A stretch of DNA of 64,000 nt, from contig NZ_JACHIV010000001.1 of the NCBI RefSeq assembly GCF_014203325.1, forward strand, positions 5,953,501 to 6,017,500, written 5' to 3'. Both the position numbers and the translations under genes were made by a program. Below are positions 8,192 through 17,613 of the stretch, one piece after another; position 1 is the stretch's first letter; each line of letters opens with the position of its first letter. This DNA comes from Saccharopolyspora gloriosae (GTDB lineage: Bacteria > Actinomycetota > Actinomycetes > Mycobacteriales > Pseudonocardiaceae). Under the pieces are notes generated by a model that searched no databases, was not told where the DNA came from, and was given only the letters and a program-made list of their open reading frames with translations.

Positions 8192-11170
8192 TCAGCGCAG
8201 GAGCGTGACCGCTTCCGGATCCGCCAGCAGCGCGGCCAGCGCGAAGCGGGTGTCCCAGGTTCCGGCCGCCCAGGCGAGGGCGCGGGCGAGGCCGTCGGGG
8301 GTGCGTTCGGCGTGCACCGCGCCCGCCTCGTCGACCCACCAGTGCACGCGCTGCTCACCGGCGCGGGTGCTCACGCGGAGTCCGTCGTGCAGGGTGACTT
8401 CGCCGCGCGGGACGGCGATCCCCAGCAGCTCGCAGGCTCCGGGGACGCGGCCGACCTCGGCCCACTTCTGGGCGCGGCCCTCCCCCAGCACCCGCATGGT
8501 GCTCTCCTCGGAGGCCAGCGGGAGGTCGAGCAATTCCGCTAGCGCTTCGGCGTCGAACTGGTCGGGGCCGCCGCCCGCGACGACCAGGGGTGCTTCGAGC
8601 ACGCCGAGCATCCACGGTTCGTCGAGCACCACGGCCCGTTCGGCGCTGACCACGGCCCCGGAGATGGACCGCACCGACTCGGGCGGGCCGGTGAACCCGG
8701 GGGCGATCACGCCGTCGGCGACCGCGTTCGCGAGTTCCCGGTGGGCGCGCAGGGCCGTGCCGGCGCGGACGGCGCGGTCGGGATCTCCGAGCCTCGCGAC
8801 CAGGTCCGCCGCGTCGTCGGGGTCGTCGATGCGCAGCGCGCCGCGCACGCCCGCGAGCCGCAGCTGCGGTTCGCTCAGGCCGACGTCGGGCACCGGGTCG
8901 TAGATCCCGGCGATCTCCTCGGCGCCCGCGAGCCGCCAGGAACGCGGCGGATGCCCGGCGAGCAGCGCGAAGCGCGACAGCCACCACGCCGGGTGGCCGT
9001 GCGGGTCGTCGAGCGCCTGGGCTATGTCGGTGGAGGCGCTGAGCAGGCGGATCGCCTCCGGCCACGCCTCGTCGGCGACCAGGTCGAGATCGCGCACCGA
9101 GGTGAACCGGGCGGGCGGCCACGCTCCATCAGCCGCGAGCTCCTGCTCGCGCCACCACTGCTCGCTGTCGGCGAACCGGTCGTCGGGGTCGATGGGGTCG
9201 TCCTCGACGTGCAGGGCGAAACCGTCGAGCACCCCGATCGACCGCAGCAGGCCGCGCGGCCAGCGGGCGGCGAACGCCGCGTCGAGCACGCCGAGCGACG
9301 CGTCCGGGCCGATCTCGTCCGGGTCGAGCACGGACAGCAGCGCGGCGTCGGGCAGCAGCAGCTCGTCCGCGCGGCGCATCTCGCCGTCCTGGTCAGGCAG
9401 CGCCAGTGCGTTCAGCCAGTCGTGCGCGTGGGAATCGCGCACCAGGCCGAGCACCGATTCGGTCAGCGGCAGCACGTCCGCCCCGGCCTGGGCGTCGGCG
9501 ACGCTGCCGCGGACCGCCTCCGCCAACGGCGGGGCGTCGAGCAGTTCCGCCGGGCCCGCGCGGTGCGCGCCCAGCTGCTCCAGCAGCGGGTGCGCCGCGT
9601 CGGGATGTGCGATGCGCAGCCCTGAGATGTCCAGTGTGGACAGCACCGCGGCGGGGCCGGAATCGCCGTCGCCGTCGGTGAGCAGCACATCGCGGACACC
9701 GGTGATGGTGCGGCCGTCGGCCAGCGGCACCGGCAGCGCCGCGAACTCCTCGCGGGCGCGCAGATCGGTGCGCTGGATCGGCGCCAGCGCGTCGTACAAC
9801 CGGTGCCACCACGACGCCGGGCGCTCCAGCCCGGACACCGCCTGTACCAGGTCCGCCGAACCGAGCCGCCGCACCTCCAGCGTGCTCAGCGCGCGCCGCT
9901 GCCGGGCGTCCGACAGGTCCGCGGCCAGCAGGCCGGGCACCACGTCGGCCAGCAACGACACCAGTTCCGGCGAGTAGTAGTCGAGCACCGCCGCGCCGTG
10001 CGGGGCGACGGAACCGCCCGCACCGCCGGGCAGCCACTCCGTCACGCGCAGCCGGTCCAGCACGCCCTGCCGCAGCTTGCCGTCCACATCGGACAGCGGG
10101 AAGCCGGGCAGCGGGACCAGCGCGGTGCGGTGCTCCGCGGCGACCTTCGCGACCAGGTCCGGGTAGCTCTCGGCGGCGAACGTCAGCACCGAGTCCACCG
10201 CGGGGGAACTCGCGACACGGCGGCGGTCCGCCTCCACGGGCAGGCCCGCCAGCAGGCGCGCGGGCAGCGACAACCGCTCCTCGGTGGGAGTCGGGGCGTG
10301 CAGGATGTCCTCGGCCAGCGGGATCGGCACGTCATCGGGGTCCAGCGGCACCGCCCAGCACGCCCACCACTCGGCGCCGCCGCGCGCCTCGGCCCCCATG
10401 CCCTCCAGGGCGAACTCGCCCAACCGGCCGGAAACCCGGTGCAGCAGCCAGCGATCGCTGCGGTGCGGACCGTGCACGACCGACCGCGACGCGCCCTGGT
10501 CCTCGCGGCGCCACGTCTGCGCGCCCACCCGGATCTCGCGCAGCGCGGGCAGCGCCAGCAGCAGGTCCGAGGCGTGCTCGGCGAAACCCGCCAGCAGCGC
10601 GTCACCGTCCACATCGGACAGAACGGGGAGCCGGACCTCGGTGCTGAAGCCCTCCGGCGGGGTCTCCTCGGTGGGCCACGCCAAGCGCAGCACCGGGACG
10701 CCGCCCTCGCGGGACTCGATCTCCTTCGCCGGGCCGGGCAGCTCCGCGGCCTCCGCGCGAGTGCGCTCCGCCGAGAACTCCACGGCACCCGAGGTCGACA
10801 CCACGCGCGGGCGGTCCGTGACCGCCAGCACCGCGGCGAAACCCACGCCGAACCGGCCGACCGTGGCGCCGTCGCGCTTCGCCGACGCGCGCAGCGAGGC
10901 CAACGCCTCCACGCCCTCCGCCGTCAGCGGCGCACCGGTGTTCGCGAGCCGCAGCTCGCCGTCGGTGAACGCGACCCGCAGCACGCCGTCCGCACCGGCG
11001 GCGTCCGCCGCGTTCTGCGCGAGCTCCACCAGCAGCCGGTCGCGGTAGCCGCCGAGGCGCAAGTCCTCCTCGGCGTTCGCGTCCTCCCGGAACCTCGTCG
11101 GCGAGGACTCCCAGGACTGCAGCACGGCCCGCCGGAGCTCGGCCGTGCCGAAGACGTCGTGACCGGTCAC
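8192..11170 (-). CDS. Sacsin-type N-terminal ATPase domain protein (GHKL fold)
   Basis: 992 residues. The first 120 residues hold a GHKL/Hsp90-like ATP site: LLVELAQNAADA (N box with E49, N53 and D56) and GATVGRFGVGFA (G box, 101-111). This arrangement is the sacsin repeat N-terminal ATPase-like domain. The rest is long, Ala/Leu/Asp-rich and has no domain I can name. The GTG start at 11170 overlaps the TGA of the DUF3027 gene (GTGA), so the two are translationally coupled. A chaperone-like role is family-level inference; the partner is unknown. Confidence 0.8.
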   Translation of the reverse strand: MTGHDVFGTAELRRAVLQSWESSPTRFREDANAEEDLRLGGYRDRLLVELAQNAADAAGADGVLRVAFTDGELRLANTGAPLTAEGVEALASLRASAKRDGATVGRFGVGFAAVLAVTDRPRVVSTSGAVEFSAERTRAEAAELPGPAKEIESREGGVPVLRLAWPTEETPPEGFSTEVRLPVLSDVDGDALLAGFAEHASDLLLALPALREIRVGAQTWRREDQGASRSVVHGPHRSDRWLLHRVSGRLGEFALEGMGAEARGGAEWWACWAVPLDPDDVPIPLAEDILHAPTPTEERLSLPARLLAGLPVEADRRRVASSPAVDSVLTFAAESYPDLVAKVAAEHRTALVPLPGFPLSDVDGKLRQGVLDRLRVTEWLPGGAGGSVAPHGAAVLDYYSPELVSLLADVVPGLLAADLSDARQRRALSTLEVRRLGSADLVQAVSGLERPASWWHRLYDALAPIQRTDLRAREEFAALPVPLADGRTITGVRDVLLTDGDGDSGPAAVLSTLDISGLRIAHPDAAHPLLEQLGAHRAGPAELLDAPPLAEAVRGSVADAQAGADVLPLTESVLGLVRDSHAHDWLNALALPDQDGEMRRADELLLPDAALLSVLDPDEIGPDASLGVLDAAFAARWPRGLLRSIGVLDGFALHVEDDPIDPDDRFADSEQWWREQELAADGAWPPARFTSVRDLDLVADEAWPEAIRLLSASTDIAQALDDPHGHPAWWLSRFALLAGHPPRSWRLAGAEEIAGIYDPVPDVGLSEPQLRLAGVRGALRIDDPDDAADLVARLGDPDRAVRAGTALRAHRELANAVADGVIAPGFTGPPESVRSISGAVVSAERAVVLDEPWMLGVLEAPLVVAGGGPDQFDAEALAELLDLPLASEESTMRVLGEGRAQKWAEVGRVPGACELLGIAVPRGEVTLHDGLRVSTRAGEQRVHWWVDEAGAVHAERTPDGLARALAWAAGTWDTRFALAALLADPEAVTLLR

Positions 11171-12036
11171 CCGCGCGACTCGAAGTCCAGCGTGGTGTCG
11201 TCGTAGACGACCTCGGCGATCGGCACCGTCGACGAGGTGTCCACCTCGGCCTCCGAGTGCGCGCCGCAGCCGAACTCCACGTGCACCACGCGGCCGTCGG
11301 CCGGGGCGACCTCGTTGCCGCACACGCCGAACGCGGCCTGCATCGACCCCGCCAGCGGCAGGAAGAAACCGCACGTGCCGCACGCGCCGGGGGCCAGCTT
11401 CGCGATGTCGCTGCCCGGACCGAACTCGCCGTCGTGCCAGCGCTCCGCCGCGGCCAACCGGCCCTCGAAGCTCAGCACCCGCTTGCGGCCCAAGCCGACC
11501 TCGTGCGCCAGCGCCTCGACGGACTCGTCCGCACCGGACAGGAAGCCCTCGGCGAGCCGCGTGTCGTCCGGGGAACTCGGCAGCAGGTCGCCCGCGCCCA
11601 GATCACCCGGCCGCACCCGCTCGTTCCACGGCACCCACGCGGGAGCCGTCAGCGCGTCCTGGCCGGGCAGCAGCACCACCTCGCTGACCGTGACGGGCTC
11701 GCCCGGACCGGCGATGGCGACCGTCACCGCCCAGCGCCAGCCGACGTAACCCGGGTAGTTCGACTCGAAGTAGTGCGTGGCCGCGTCCGGACCCTCCGGC
11801 TCCACACCGGCGTGCGCCCCGACGGGGGCGTCGTCGGAGTCCACCGTCAACATCGGTGAACCGCTCGGATCGGTCGCGGGACCGGCCTCGCTCTCCGCTG
11901 CGGCGCGGGCCGTGTCGACGGCCGCGGCCAACGTCGGGTCGAGCCGGGCCGGTTCAGGCTGGGTCCCCGTGGACTCGCCGCTCGGCTCCCCAGGAACTCC
12001 GAGCGGAGCGTCCGGGTCGGTGGTCGGAGCAGGCAT
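11167..12036 (-). CDS. DUF3027 family protein
   Basis: 289 residues. The N-terminal third is Pro/Asp/Ala-rich and probably disordered. The conserved part begins around HYFESNYPGYVGWRWAVTVA and ends in a Cys-rich block (GACGTCGFFLPL, FGVCGNEV, FGCGAHSE) with four well-placed Cys residues that could hold zinc. DUF3027 is widespread in actinobacteria with no assigned function. ATG 12036 is taken as the start; a GTG nine bases upstream is equally possible and neither has a clear ribosome site. It is the first gene of the pair with the downstream ATPase. Confidence 0.8.
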   Translation of the reverse strand: MPAPTTDPDAPLGVPGEPSGESTGTQPEPARLDPTLAAAVDTARAAAESEAGPATDPSGSPMLTVDSDDAPVGAHAGVEPEGPDAATHYFESNYPGYVGWRWAVTVAIAGPGEPVTVSEVVLLPGQDALTAPAWVPWNERVRPGDLGAGDLLPSSPDDTRLAEGFLSGADESVEALAHEVGLGRKRVLSFEGRLAAAERWHDGEFGPGSDIAKLAPGACGTCGFFLPLAGSMQAAFGVCGNEVAPADGRVVHVEFGCGAHSEAEVDTSSTVPIAEVVYDDTTLDFESRG

Positions 12037-12132
12037 AGGCGTCACGTGCTCGATTGTGCCGTACGGGGTCGGTGCGGTCGCCGCCCGTGTCAGGCTTTCG
12101 GGGTGCGAACCGGAGATCTCCCCAGGAGAACT

Positions 12133-12975
12133 GTGCTGGGCAACCGTCTGTCCACAGGTGTGATCATCGTGAGCCTGTTGGGCGGCCTGGGGTTGGCTGC
12201 GTGCTCGACGGACGTACCAGGCCAGGACGAAGGCCAGGACCACCGCGAGCACACCGATCAGAGCATTGGGCACGCGCGCAGCGTGCCACACCTTCGAGCG
12301 ATGGTGACCCGCGTGCTCCCGCACGACCGCTCCTCGTTCACCCAGGGCCTGGAACTGTCCGGCGGGACGCTCTACGAGGGCACCGGTCAGCACGGGCGTT
12401 CGGTGCTGCGGGCGCTGGACCCGGACACCGGCCGCGTGCTGGAGGAGGAACGTCTCCCCACGGAGCTCTTCGGCGAGGGCATCACCGTCGTGGGAGACCG
12501 TATCTGGCAGATCACCTGGCAGGAAGGGGTTGCGCTGGAACGTGATCGGGAGACCCTGCGGGAACTGCGCCGAGTGGACTACGAAGGCGAGGGCTGGGGG
12601 CTCTGCCACGACGGGACGCGGCTGGTCATGAGCGATGGCGGCTCGCGGCTCACGTTCCGCGACCCGGCGACGTTCGCCCCCACCGGCTCGGTCGAGGTCA
12701 CGCTCGAAGGACGGCCGGTGCCGGAGCTCAACGAGCTCGAATGCGCCGGCGGGCAGGTGTGGGCGAACGTGTGGGGAAGCGAGCGGCTGGTGCGCATCGA
12801 CCCGGCGTCCGGCCAGGTCAACATGGTCGTCGACGCCTCGGGGCTGCTGCCGTGGACCGAGCGGTCCGGGACGGACGTGCTCAACGGCATCGCCGCCGTG
12901 CCCGGCACCGACGAGTACCTGCTCACCGGCAAGCTGTGGCCGCACGTGTACCGGGTGCGCTTCGTACCCGAGTGA
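12133..12975 (+). CDS. Glutaminyl-peptide cyclotransferase, plant/bacterial beta-propeller type
   Basis: 280 residues. An N-terminal hydrophobic segment ends in a lipobox-like LAAC (about residues 20-23), so the enzyme is probably lipid-anchored outside the cell. The catalytic domain has the family phrases RSSFTQGLELSGG, YEGTGQ, LNELECAGGQVWANVW and DVLNGIA. The reaction converts N-terminal glutamine to pyroglutamate. GTG 12133 is chosen because AGGAG sits just upstream. It is divergent from DUF3027 and followed by an intergenic region rich in DnaA-box-like 9-mers. Confidence 0.8.
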   Translation: MLGNRLSTGVIIVSLLGGLGLAACSTDVPGQDEGQDHREHTDQSIGHARSVPHLRAMVTRVLPHDRSSFTQGLELSGGTLYEGTGQHGRSVLRALDPDTGRVLEEERLPTELFGEGITVVGDRIWQITWQEGVALERDRETLRELRRVDYEGEGWGLCHDGTRLVMSDGGSRLTFRDPATFAPTGSVEVTLEGRPVPELNELECAGGQVWANVWGSERLVRIDPASGQVNMVVDASGLLPWTERSGTDVLNGIAAVPGTDEYLLTGKLWPHVYRVRFVPE

Positions 12976-12998
12976 TCGGTCCACACCAATCGGCGGAG

Positions 12999-13100
12999 TT
13001 CTCCACAGCCTCGTTCCGGTGAGGACGTGACGACGCCTCAGTTGTGGAGAACTCACGTGATCACGGAGGTTGTCCACAGGTCGGGGTTCGCTGTGGACAA
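12999..13100. promoter_or_regulatory. Cluster of four DnaA-box-like 9-mers in nested inverted repeats
   Basis: TTCTCCACA at 12999-13007 and its complement at 13043-13051; TTGTCCACA at 13070-13078 and its complement at 13092-13100. The second pair forms an 11-bp inverted repeat (GTTGTCCACAG / CTGTGGACAAC). TTGTCCACA equals the high-GC actinomycete DnaA box. The hairpin could also end transcription of the cyclotransferase gene. There is no AT-rich segment nearby, so an origin is not supported. Confidence 0.4.
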
Positions 13101-13196
13101 CTCCGATCGGCGTGTCGGACGCGGCGTCCTCCACCGGTGGGCTGAGCAGCCGAGCAACGGGCGCGATCGAGGTTTCGCCTAGGGCAGGATGAGCGC

Positions 13197-14900
13197 ATGG
13201 GGCTCCGACGCAACGGGCACGCCGACGAGGAACCGGCCGGACGGCCCGGCTGGGGAGCCGGACGTCGCGGCAGGCGCTCCCGGATCCCGCAGGACTTCGG
13301 CGACCGGCGGCGGCGCGACCAGCGAGCCGACGATCACGAGGCCGCGTCCCGCCGCCCCGCCGACGCCGAAACCCCGGCAGGCCCCGGCGAGCCCGAGCAC
13401 CCGGCCGACGAGGAGCGCGGCGGTACCGAACGCGCCGCGAGCGCCCAGCACACCGCCACCACCGAGCACGCGGTGCGCGACGAACCCCGCGACCGGACCT
13501 CCGAGGACACCGCGCCGGGCGAGGACACCCGCTCCGGACGCGGCCGGTGGGACGCCACCGATCCGCCGCGCAAGCTCACCATCACGCGGGTCGCCGCCTG
13601 GCGCGGGCGCCAGCTGACGCGGCGGGCGATGCGGCTGTTCTTCTCCGCCGCGCACGCCGACGGCGCCGCCGAATCCGGACTCGCCCGCTTCACCTACGCC
13701 GTGATGCTGAACTACGCGGTCGACGCGGCGATGGCCGTGGCGCTCGCCAACACGCTGTTCTTCTCCGCCGCCACCGGCGAGAGCAAGGACAAGGTCGCGC
13801 TGTACCTGCTGATCACCGTGGCCCCGTTCGCCGTGATCGCCCCGGTGATCGGCCCGGCGCTGGACCGGCTGCGCCAGGGCAGGCGCACCGCGCTCGCGGT
13901 GTCCTTCGGCGTGCGCGTGCTGCTGGCGGCGGTGATGGCGCTGAACTTCGACGGCTGGCTGCTGTACCCGGCGGCGCTGGGCTGCATGGTGCTGTCCAAA
14001 TCGTTCGGCGTGCTCAAGGCGGCGATGACTCCCCGGGTGCTGCCGCGGGCGATCAACCTGACCACGGCGAACTCGCGGCTCACCACGTTCGGACTGGCCG
14101 CCGGAGGCGTCTTCGGCGCGGCGGCCTCCGGATTCGCGTGGCTGCTGGGTTCGCCGGGGGCGCTGTGGTTCATGGCGGCGCTCGCCGCGTTCGGCTCCTG
14201 GCTGTGCCTGCGCGTCACGCCCCGGGTGGAGAGCTCGGCGGGAGAGCGGGACGTGGCGGGCAAGCGCAAGCGCACCCCGCTGAGCCCGCACGTGGTCGTC
14301 GCGCTGTGGGGCAACGGCGGCATCCGGGTGCTCACGGGATTCCTCACCCTGTTCGCCGCGTTCGTGATCAAAGAGAGCACCCGGCAGGACCCGTTCCTGC
14401 AGCTGGTGCTGCTCGGCGCGGTAGGCGGCGCAGCCGGGCTGGGCAGCTTCGCAGGCAACGCCGCCGGTGCCCGGATGCGGTTCAGCGCCCCGGACCGGCT
14501 GATCGTGAGCTGCCTGGGCGCCGCGCTCGCGATCACCGTGTGCGCGGCGGTGCTGGCGGGCGTGCCGGTGGCCGTCGCGGTCGGGCTCGTCGGGGCGACG
14601 GCGAGCGCGCTGGCCAAGGTGTGCCTGGACGCGGTGGTGCAGCGCGACGTGACCGAGCGGGCGCGGGCCTCCGCCTTCGGCCGCTCCGAGACGATCTTGC
14701 AGCTGAGCTGGGTGTTCGGCGGAGCGCTCGGCGTGCTGCTGCCGCCGGTGTGGTGGATCGGGTTCACCACGACCGCCGCGATCCTCGCGCTCGTGCTCAC
14801 CCAAACGATCATCGTGGGGCGCGGCGGCAGTCTCGTTCCGCGACCGCGCCGCGGCCACATCCCCCGACCGGGCACCGAACGGGTTCCGGCCGGGCCGTAG
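13197..14900 (+). CDS. MFS transporter with long hydrophilic N-terminal extension
   Basis: 567 residues. About 120 N-terminal residues are Arg/Glu/Pro-rich and disordered. After them come roughly 12 hydrophobic helices from about residue 165, with an MFS-like loop (GPALDRLRQGRRTALAV) between helices 2 and 3. Substrate unknown. The extension is translated from ATG 13197; a shorter start is possible but none has a better ribosome site. It is followed within 10 bp by the DUF2771 lipoprotein gene in the same direction, a pairing that suggests co-transcription. Confidence 0.8.
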   Translation: MGLRRNGHADEEPAGRPGWGAGRRGRRSRIPQDFGDRRRRDQRADDHEAASRRPADAETPAGPGEPEHPADEERGGTERAASAQHTATTEHAVRDEPRDRTSEDTAPGEDTRSGRGRWDATDPPRKLTITRVAAWRGRQLTRRAMRLFFSAAHADGAAESGLARFTYAVMLNYAVDAAMAVALANTLFFSAATGESKDKVALYLLITVAPFAVIAPVIGPALDRLRQGRRTALAVSFGVRVLLAAVMALNFDGWLLYPAALGCMVLSKSFGVLKAAMTPRVLPRAINLTTANSRLTTFGLAAGGVFGAAASGFAWLLGSPGALWFMAALAAFGSWLCLRVTPRVESSAGERDVAGKRKRTPLSPHVVVALWGNGGIRVLTGFLTLFAAFVIKESTRQDPFLQLVLLGAVGGAAGLGSFAGNAAGARMRFSAPDRLIVSCLGAALAITVCAAVLAGVPVAVAVGLVGATASALAKVCLDAVVQRDVTERARASAFGRSETILQLSWVFGGALGVLLPPVWWIGFTTTAAILALVLTQTIIVGRGGSLVPRPRRGHIPRPGTERVPAGP

Positions 14901-14909
14901 GCTCACGGC

Positions 14910-15389
14910 GTGCATCGTGGACTGAAGTCGCTGCTGCTCGCGGCTCCGCTGGGCATCGCCGCGCTGGCCGGATGCTCGGCGCCGGCCGACCCGCAGGTCA
15001 CCTTCTACTCGCATGGCGACGCGATCGAGGTCGCTCCCGCCCGGTTCTGCGACGCGACGGGCGAGCAGTGCTCCCCGCCGCCCGCCGACCCGGTGGGCGA
15101 ACTGCGCGTACCCGAGAAAGCGCCGCTGCAGATCTCGGTGCCCGGTGACGTGGCCGCCACGCCGTGGCAGGTCGCCTACATCTACCGCGGCACCAACGGC
15201 GAGGAGATCGACGGCCGCACCCCGGTGTTCACCCCGGACACGCGCCACTCCTACACCCTGCGCGTCCCCGAGGACGGCACCCGCCTGGAGCACGTCGAGG
15301 TCCAGCAGTACTCGGCCGTCCTCACCGCGGGCGCCGAAGGCGGAGTCGACTTCGGCATCTCCGGAACCTGGGTCCTCGACCCCCGCTGA
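14910..15389 (+). CDS. DUF2771 lipoprotein
   Basis: 159 residues. Signal peptide MHRGLKSLLLAAPLGIAA ends in the lipobox LAGC (about 19-22). The mature part is a compact beta-rich domain with phrases VTFYSHGDAIEVAPA, DATGEQC and TPWQVAYIYRG, as in DUF2771. Exported and lipid-anchored; function unknown. GTG 14910 directly follows the MFS gene. The repeat element copy A begins about 160 bp after its stop, in the same sense. Confidence 0.8.
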   Translation: MHRGLKSLLLAAPLGIAALAGCSAPADPQVTFYSHGDAIEVAPARFCDATGEQCSPPPADPVGELRVPEKAPLQISVPGDVAATPWQVAYIYRGTNGEEIDGRTPVFTPDTRHSYTLRVPEDGTRLEHVEVQQYSAVLTAGAEGGVDFGISGTWVLDPR

Positions 15390-15546
15390 CCAACCGAGCC
15401 TTGGAGCCGAGCTTTGGAGTCCCGCTCGGCTTGGCGTGTGGCGTCGGGTTTTAAAGCCTTCCCCGGTTTGGGCGTGTGGTTGCTGTGGTGCGTGGAATGC
15501 TGGGTTTACTGATTGCTTCCACGGCTCGTGTTGCTGGGGTGTCCGG

Positions 15547-15651
15547 GTAGCGGAACCTCAGCTTCCTTCTCGCTGCGGGATCTTTTTCCCAAGTGGCTCC
15601 GCCACGAGGGAAAAAGCTGTCCTCGCGAGAAGGAAGCTGAGAACCCGCCGG
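15547..15651 (+). ncRNA. Covarying-stem element, copy A
   Basis: The 85-nt core (15557-15641) is closed by a perfect 17-bp stem: CTCAGCTTCCTTCTCGC with GCGAGAAGGAAGCTGAG. Inside are TTTTTCCC / GGGAAAAA and a GTGGC-TCC-GCCAC hairpin. The flanks GTAGCGGAAC and GAACCCGCCGG are shared with other copies. The interior matches copies B and D base for base, while the outer stem differs yet remains fully paired. It lies 3' of and in sense with the DUF2771 gene. Typed ncRNA as the best available label; transcription is not shown. Confidence 0.75.
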
Positions 15652-15895
15652 TGGTCGGCTTCTTGACGTGGGCTATTCGCTGCGCGAATACAGGCACGGC
15701 CTACGGCCGCAAGGCAAGCTTGCTTCGCAGCCCACTGCACGGCCTTCGGCCGCAAGGCAGGCTTCGGCCGCAAGGCAGGCTTGCTTCGCAGCCCACTGCA
15801 CGGCTTCGCCGCCAGGCACGGCCTTCGGCCGCGAGGTGGGGTTGCTTCGCGGCCGAAGGCATGGCTTCGGCGCTGAGTACGGCGCTAACCCAGCC
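15652..15895. repeat. Second covarying hairpin plus array of GGC-TTCG-GCC hairpins (copy A)
   Basis: TATTCGC-TGC-GCGAATA at 15674-15690 is the counterpart of TATGTGC-TTC-GCACATA in copy B. After it come imperfect units built on GGCCTTCGGCCGCAAGGC and a segment TTGCTTCGCAGCCCACTGCA that recurs at 15720 and 15781. Many units fold as short stems with TTCG loops. No open frame here looks coding. This fills most of the gap between the DUF2771 and cspB genes. Confidence 0.7.
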
Positions 15896-15961
15896 ACACG
15901 CCCGAACCGGGGAAGGCTCTACGACCCGACGCCGCACGTCGGGCGACCCTTCGCTCCCGGA

Positions 15962-16354
15962 TCAAGCCCCCGGATCGAGCTCGCGGGCGACCGCGCGGAC
16001 GACTTCGCCGATGCGCTTGGACACCTTGCGGTCGGGGTACTTGCCGTGGCGCAGGTCGGGCAGCACCTTCAGCTCCAGCAGTTTGATCATGTCGTCGACC
16101 ATCCCGTGGAGTTCGTCCGCGGGGCGGCGCCGGGCTTCGACGACCGACGGGGGCGGGTCCAGCAGCTGGATCCGCAGCGCCTGCGGTCCGCGGCGGCCCT
16201 GCGCCATGTCGAAGTCGACGCGTTGACCGGTCTTGAGCGATTCGACGTCGGACGGCAGCGCGGAGGACCGCACGTACACGTCCTCCCCACCGTCCTGGGT
16301 CACGAAGCCGAAGCCCTTGTCCGCGTCGTACCACTTGACCCTGCCGGTCGGCAC
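15962..16354 (-). CDS. cspB: Cold-shock domain protein, CspB type with C-terminal extension
   Basis: 130 residues. Residues 1-68 are a cold-shock domain with RNP1 KGFGFV and the RNP2-like region [11 protein letters not shown] helical extension ([40 protein letters not shown]) follows, as in the long mycobacterial CspB. It binds single-stranded nucleic acid and likely acts as an RNA chaperone. GTG 16354 gives the usual start [13 protein letters not shown]; another GTG nine bases upstream is possible. Its 3' end faces the hairpin array. Confidence 0.85.
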   Translation of the reverse strand: MPTGRVKWYDADKGFGFVTQDGGEDVYVRSSALPSDVESLKTGQRVDFDMAQGRRGPQALRIQLLDPPPSVVEARRRPADELHGMVDDMIKLLELKVLPDLRHGKYPDRKVSKRIGEVVRAVARELDPGA

Positions 16355-16745
16355 TGTCCTCACCGTTCCCTGTCGATGCCCTGCCCGCGCGTTCCACCTC
16401 GGGGCCCGAAGCGGGCGAGCCGGAAGCGAGCGGGTCCCTCTGGTCGTCATCGTGCGTCGTGCCGAGGACGCGATCCGGCCCTAGCACAACAAAAACGCCC
16501 CGGAACACCACACTGCCGAGCGTTCCCAGGACGCGTCGACTCCAGGATACCCGCCCGGAACAAGACATCACCGCCCCTTTCACCCAGGGCCGCCCGCGCA
16601 TCGACCGGCAGCGCCGTGCGCAGGCGTTTCTCCCGCGTTCCCGCGCAGCGGCGGCGGAGCGACACCCGGTCGGCCGCGTCCGGCCGGGCGAGGTCCCGCC
16701 CACACCCGGGCCGAGCGGGCGGGTGCAGCGCTTACGCTGATCGGC

Positions 16746-16952
16746 ATGAGCGCCGCGCCGTCCCGTTCGATCGTGCTGCCGCTCGCGGTGGGCCTGTTCG
16801 CCGCGGGCGTGCTCGCGGTGGTCGTGGTGTTCGGGCTCTACGCGACGGGCATCGCGGACTTGCCGCTGTGGTTGAACCTGGCGACGCTGCTGGCCCCGCT
16901 CGGGTTGATCGTGGGCGTCGTGGGGGCCGTGGCCCGCACCCGCCGCCGCTGA
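16746..16952 (+). CDS. Small two-helix membrane protein
   Basis: 68 residues with two hydrophobic segments (about 9-31 and 40-62) and a basic end TRRR. No family recognised. ATG 16746 is the start. Its TGA abuts the TCA complement of the convergent HAD gene with no spacer. Confidence 0.6.
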   Translation: MSAAPSRSIVLPLAVGLFAAGVLAVVVVFGLYATGIADLPLWLNLATLLAPLGLIVGVVGAVARTRRR

Positions 16953-17564
16953 TCAGCCTGCGCGCGCGGCGAGCCAGGCCGGGAATTCGGTGAGGTCGGC
17001 GAACACCACGTCGGCGCCCGCTTCGACGAGCTCGTCTGCCCGGTAGGGCCCGGTGGCGACGCCCACCGCGACGGCTCCGGCGGTCTTCGCGCCGACGATG
17101 TCGCCGAGGTGGTCGCCGACGTAGATCGAGGCACCTTCGTCGATCAGCACGTCGCCCTTGGCGGCGGCGAACACGTCGCCCGCGAGCCGGTCGACCTGCC
17201 AGTCGAGGGCTTTCAGGTGCAGTTCTGCGTTGCGCTCGAACTTGCCGGTGACGACGAGCGCGCGGCCGCCGTGGGCGCGCACGGCCGCCAGGGCTTCGTC
17301 GGCGCCGGGCATCGGCCGGGTCACCGGGATGACGACGTCGGGGTACAGCTCCCGGAACCGGGCGACGAGGCGGTGCACCAGTTGTTCGTCGAACCCGTAG
17401 GTGCGCAGCACGTCGGGCAGCGGCGGGCCGAGGTTGGCGGCGAAGTGCTCGCCGTCGACGGGCACTCCGAATTCGTCGCGCAGCCGGTCGAACACGGCGA
17501 TCATGCCTGGCCGGGGGTCGATGAGGGTCAGGTCGAGGTCGAATCCGACGGTCGCAGCAGTCAC
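16953..17564 (-). CDS. HAD family hydrolase (phosphoglycolate phosphatase-like)
   Basis: 203 residues. Motif I is FDLDLTLIDP (nucleophile D9, acid D11), motif II is LVVTGKF, and the late YVGDHLGDIVGAKTAG supplies the acidic pair of motif IV. A helical cap lies between motifs I and II. This is the Gph/PGP-like subfamily that removes phosphate from small metabolites; the substrate is not determined by sequence. GTG 17564 is the start. The next gene (R2lox) is divergent. Confidence 0.8.
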   Translation of the reverse strand: MTAATVGFDLDLTLIDPRPGMIAVFDRLRDEFGVPVDGEHFAANLGPPLPDVLRTYGFDEQLVHRLVARFRELYPDVVIPVTRPMPGADEALAAVRAHGGRALVVTGKFERNAELHLKALDWQVDRLAGDVFAAAKGDVLIDEGASIYVGDHLGDIVGAKTAGAVAVGVATGPYRADELVEAGADVVFADLTEFPAWLAARAG

Positions 17565-17613
17565 GGGTGCAGGCTAACGGGGGAACGCGGGAGTCCGGTC
17601 GCCCTTGACGCGG

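Noticed and set aside
12999-13100. Replication origin
   Set aside because: Only four box-like 9-mers, no AT-rich unwinding segment, and no dnaA or dnaN nearby.
15690-15895. CRISPR-like appearance of the repeated units
   Set aside because: Units are of unequal length, self-complementary and GC-rich, with no constant spacer length and no cas genes.
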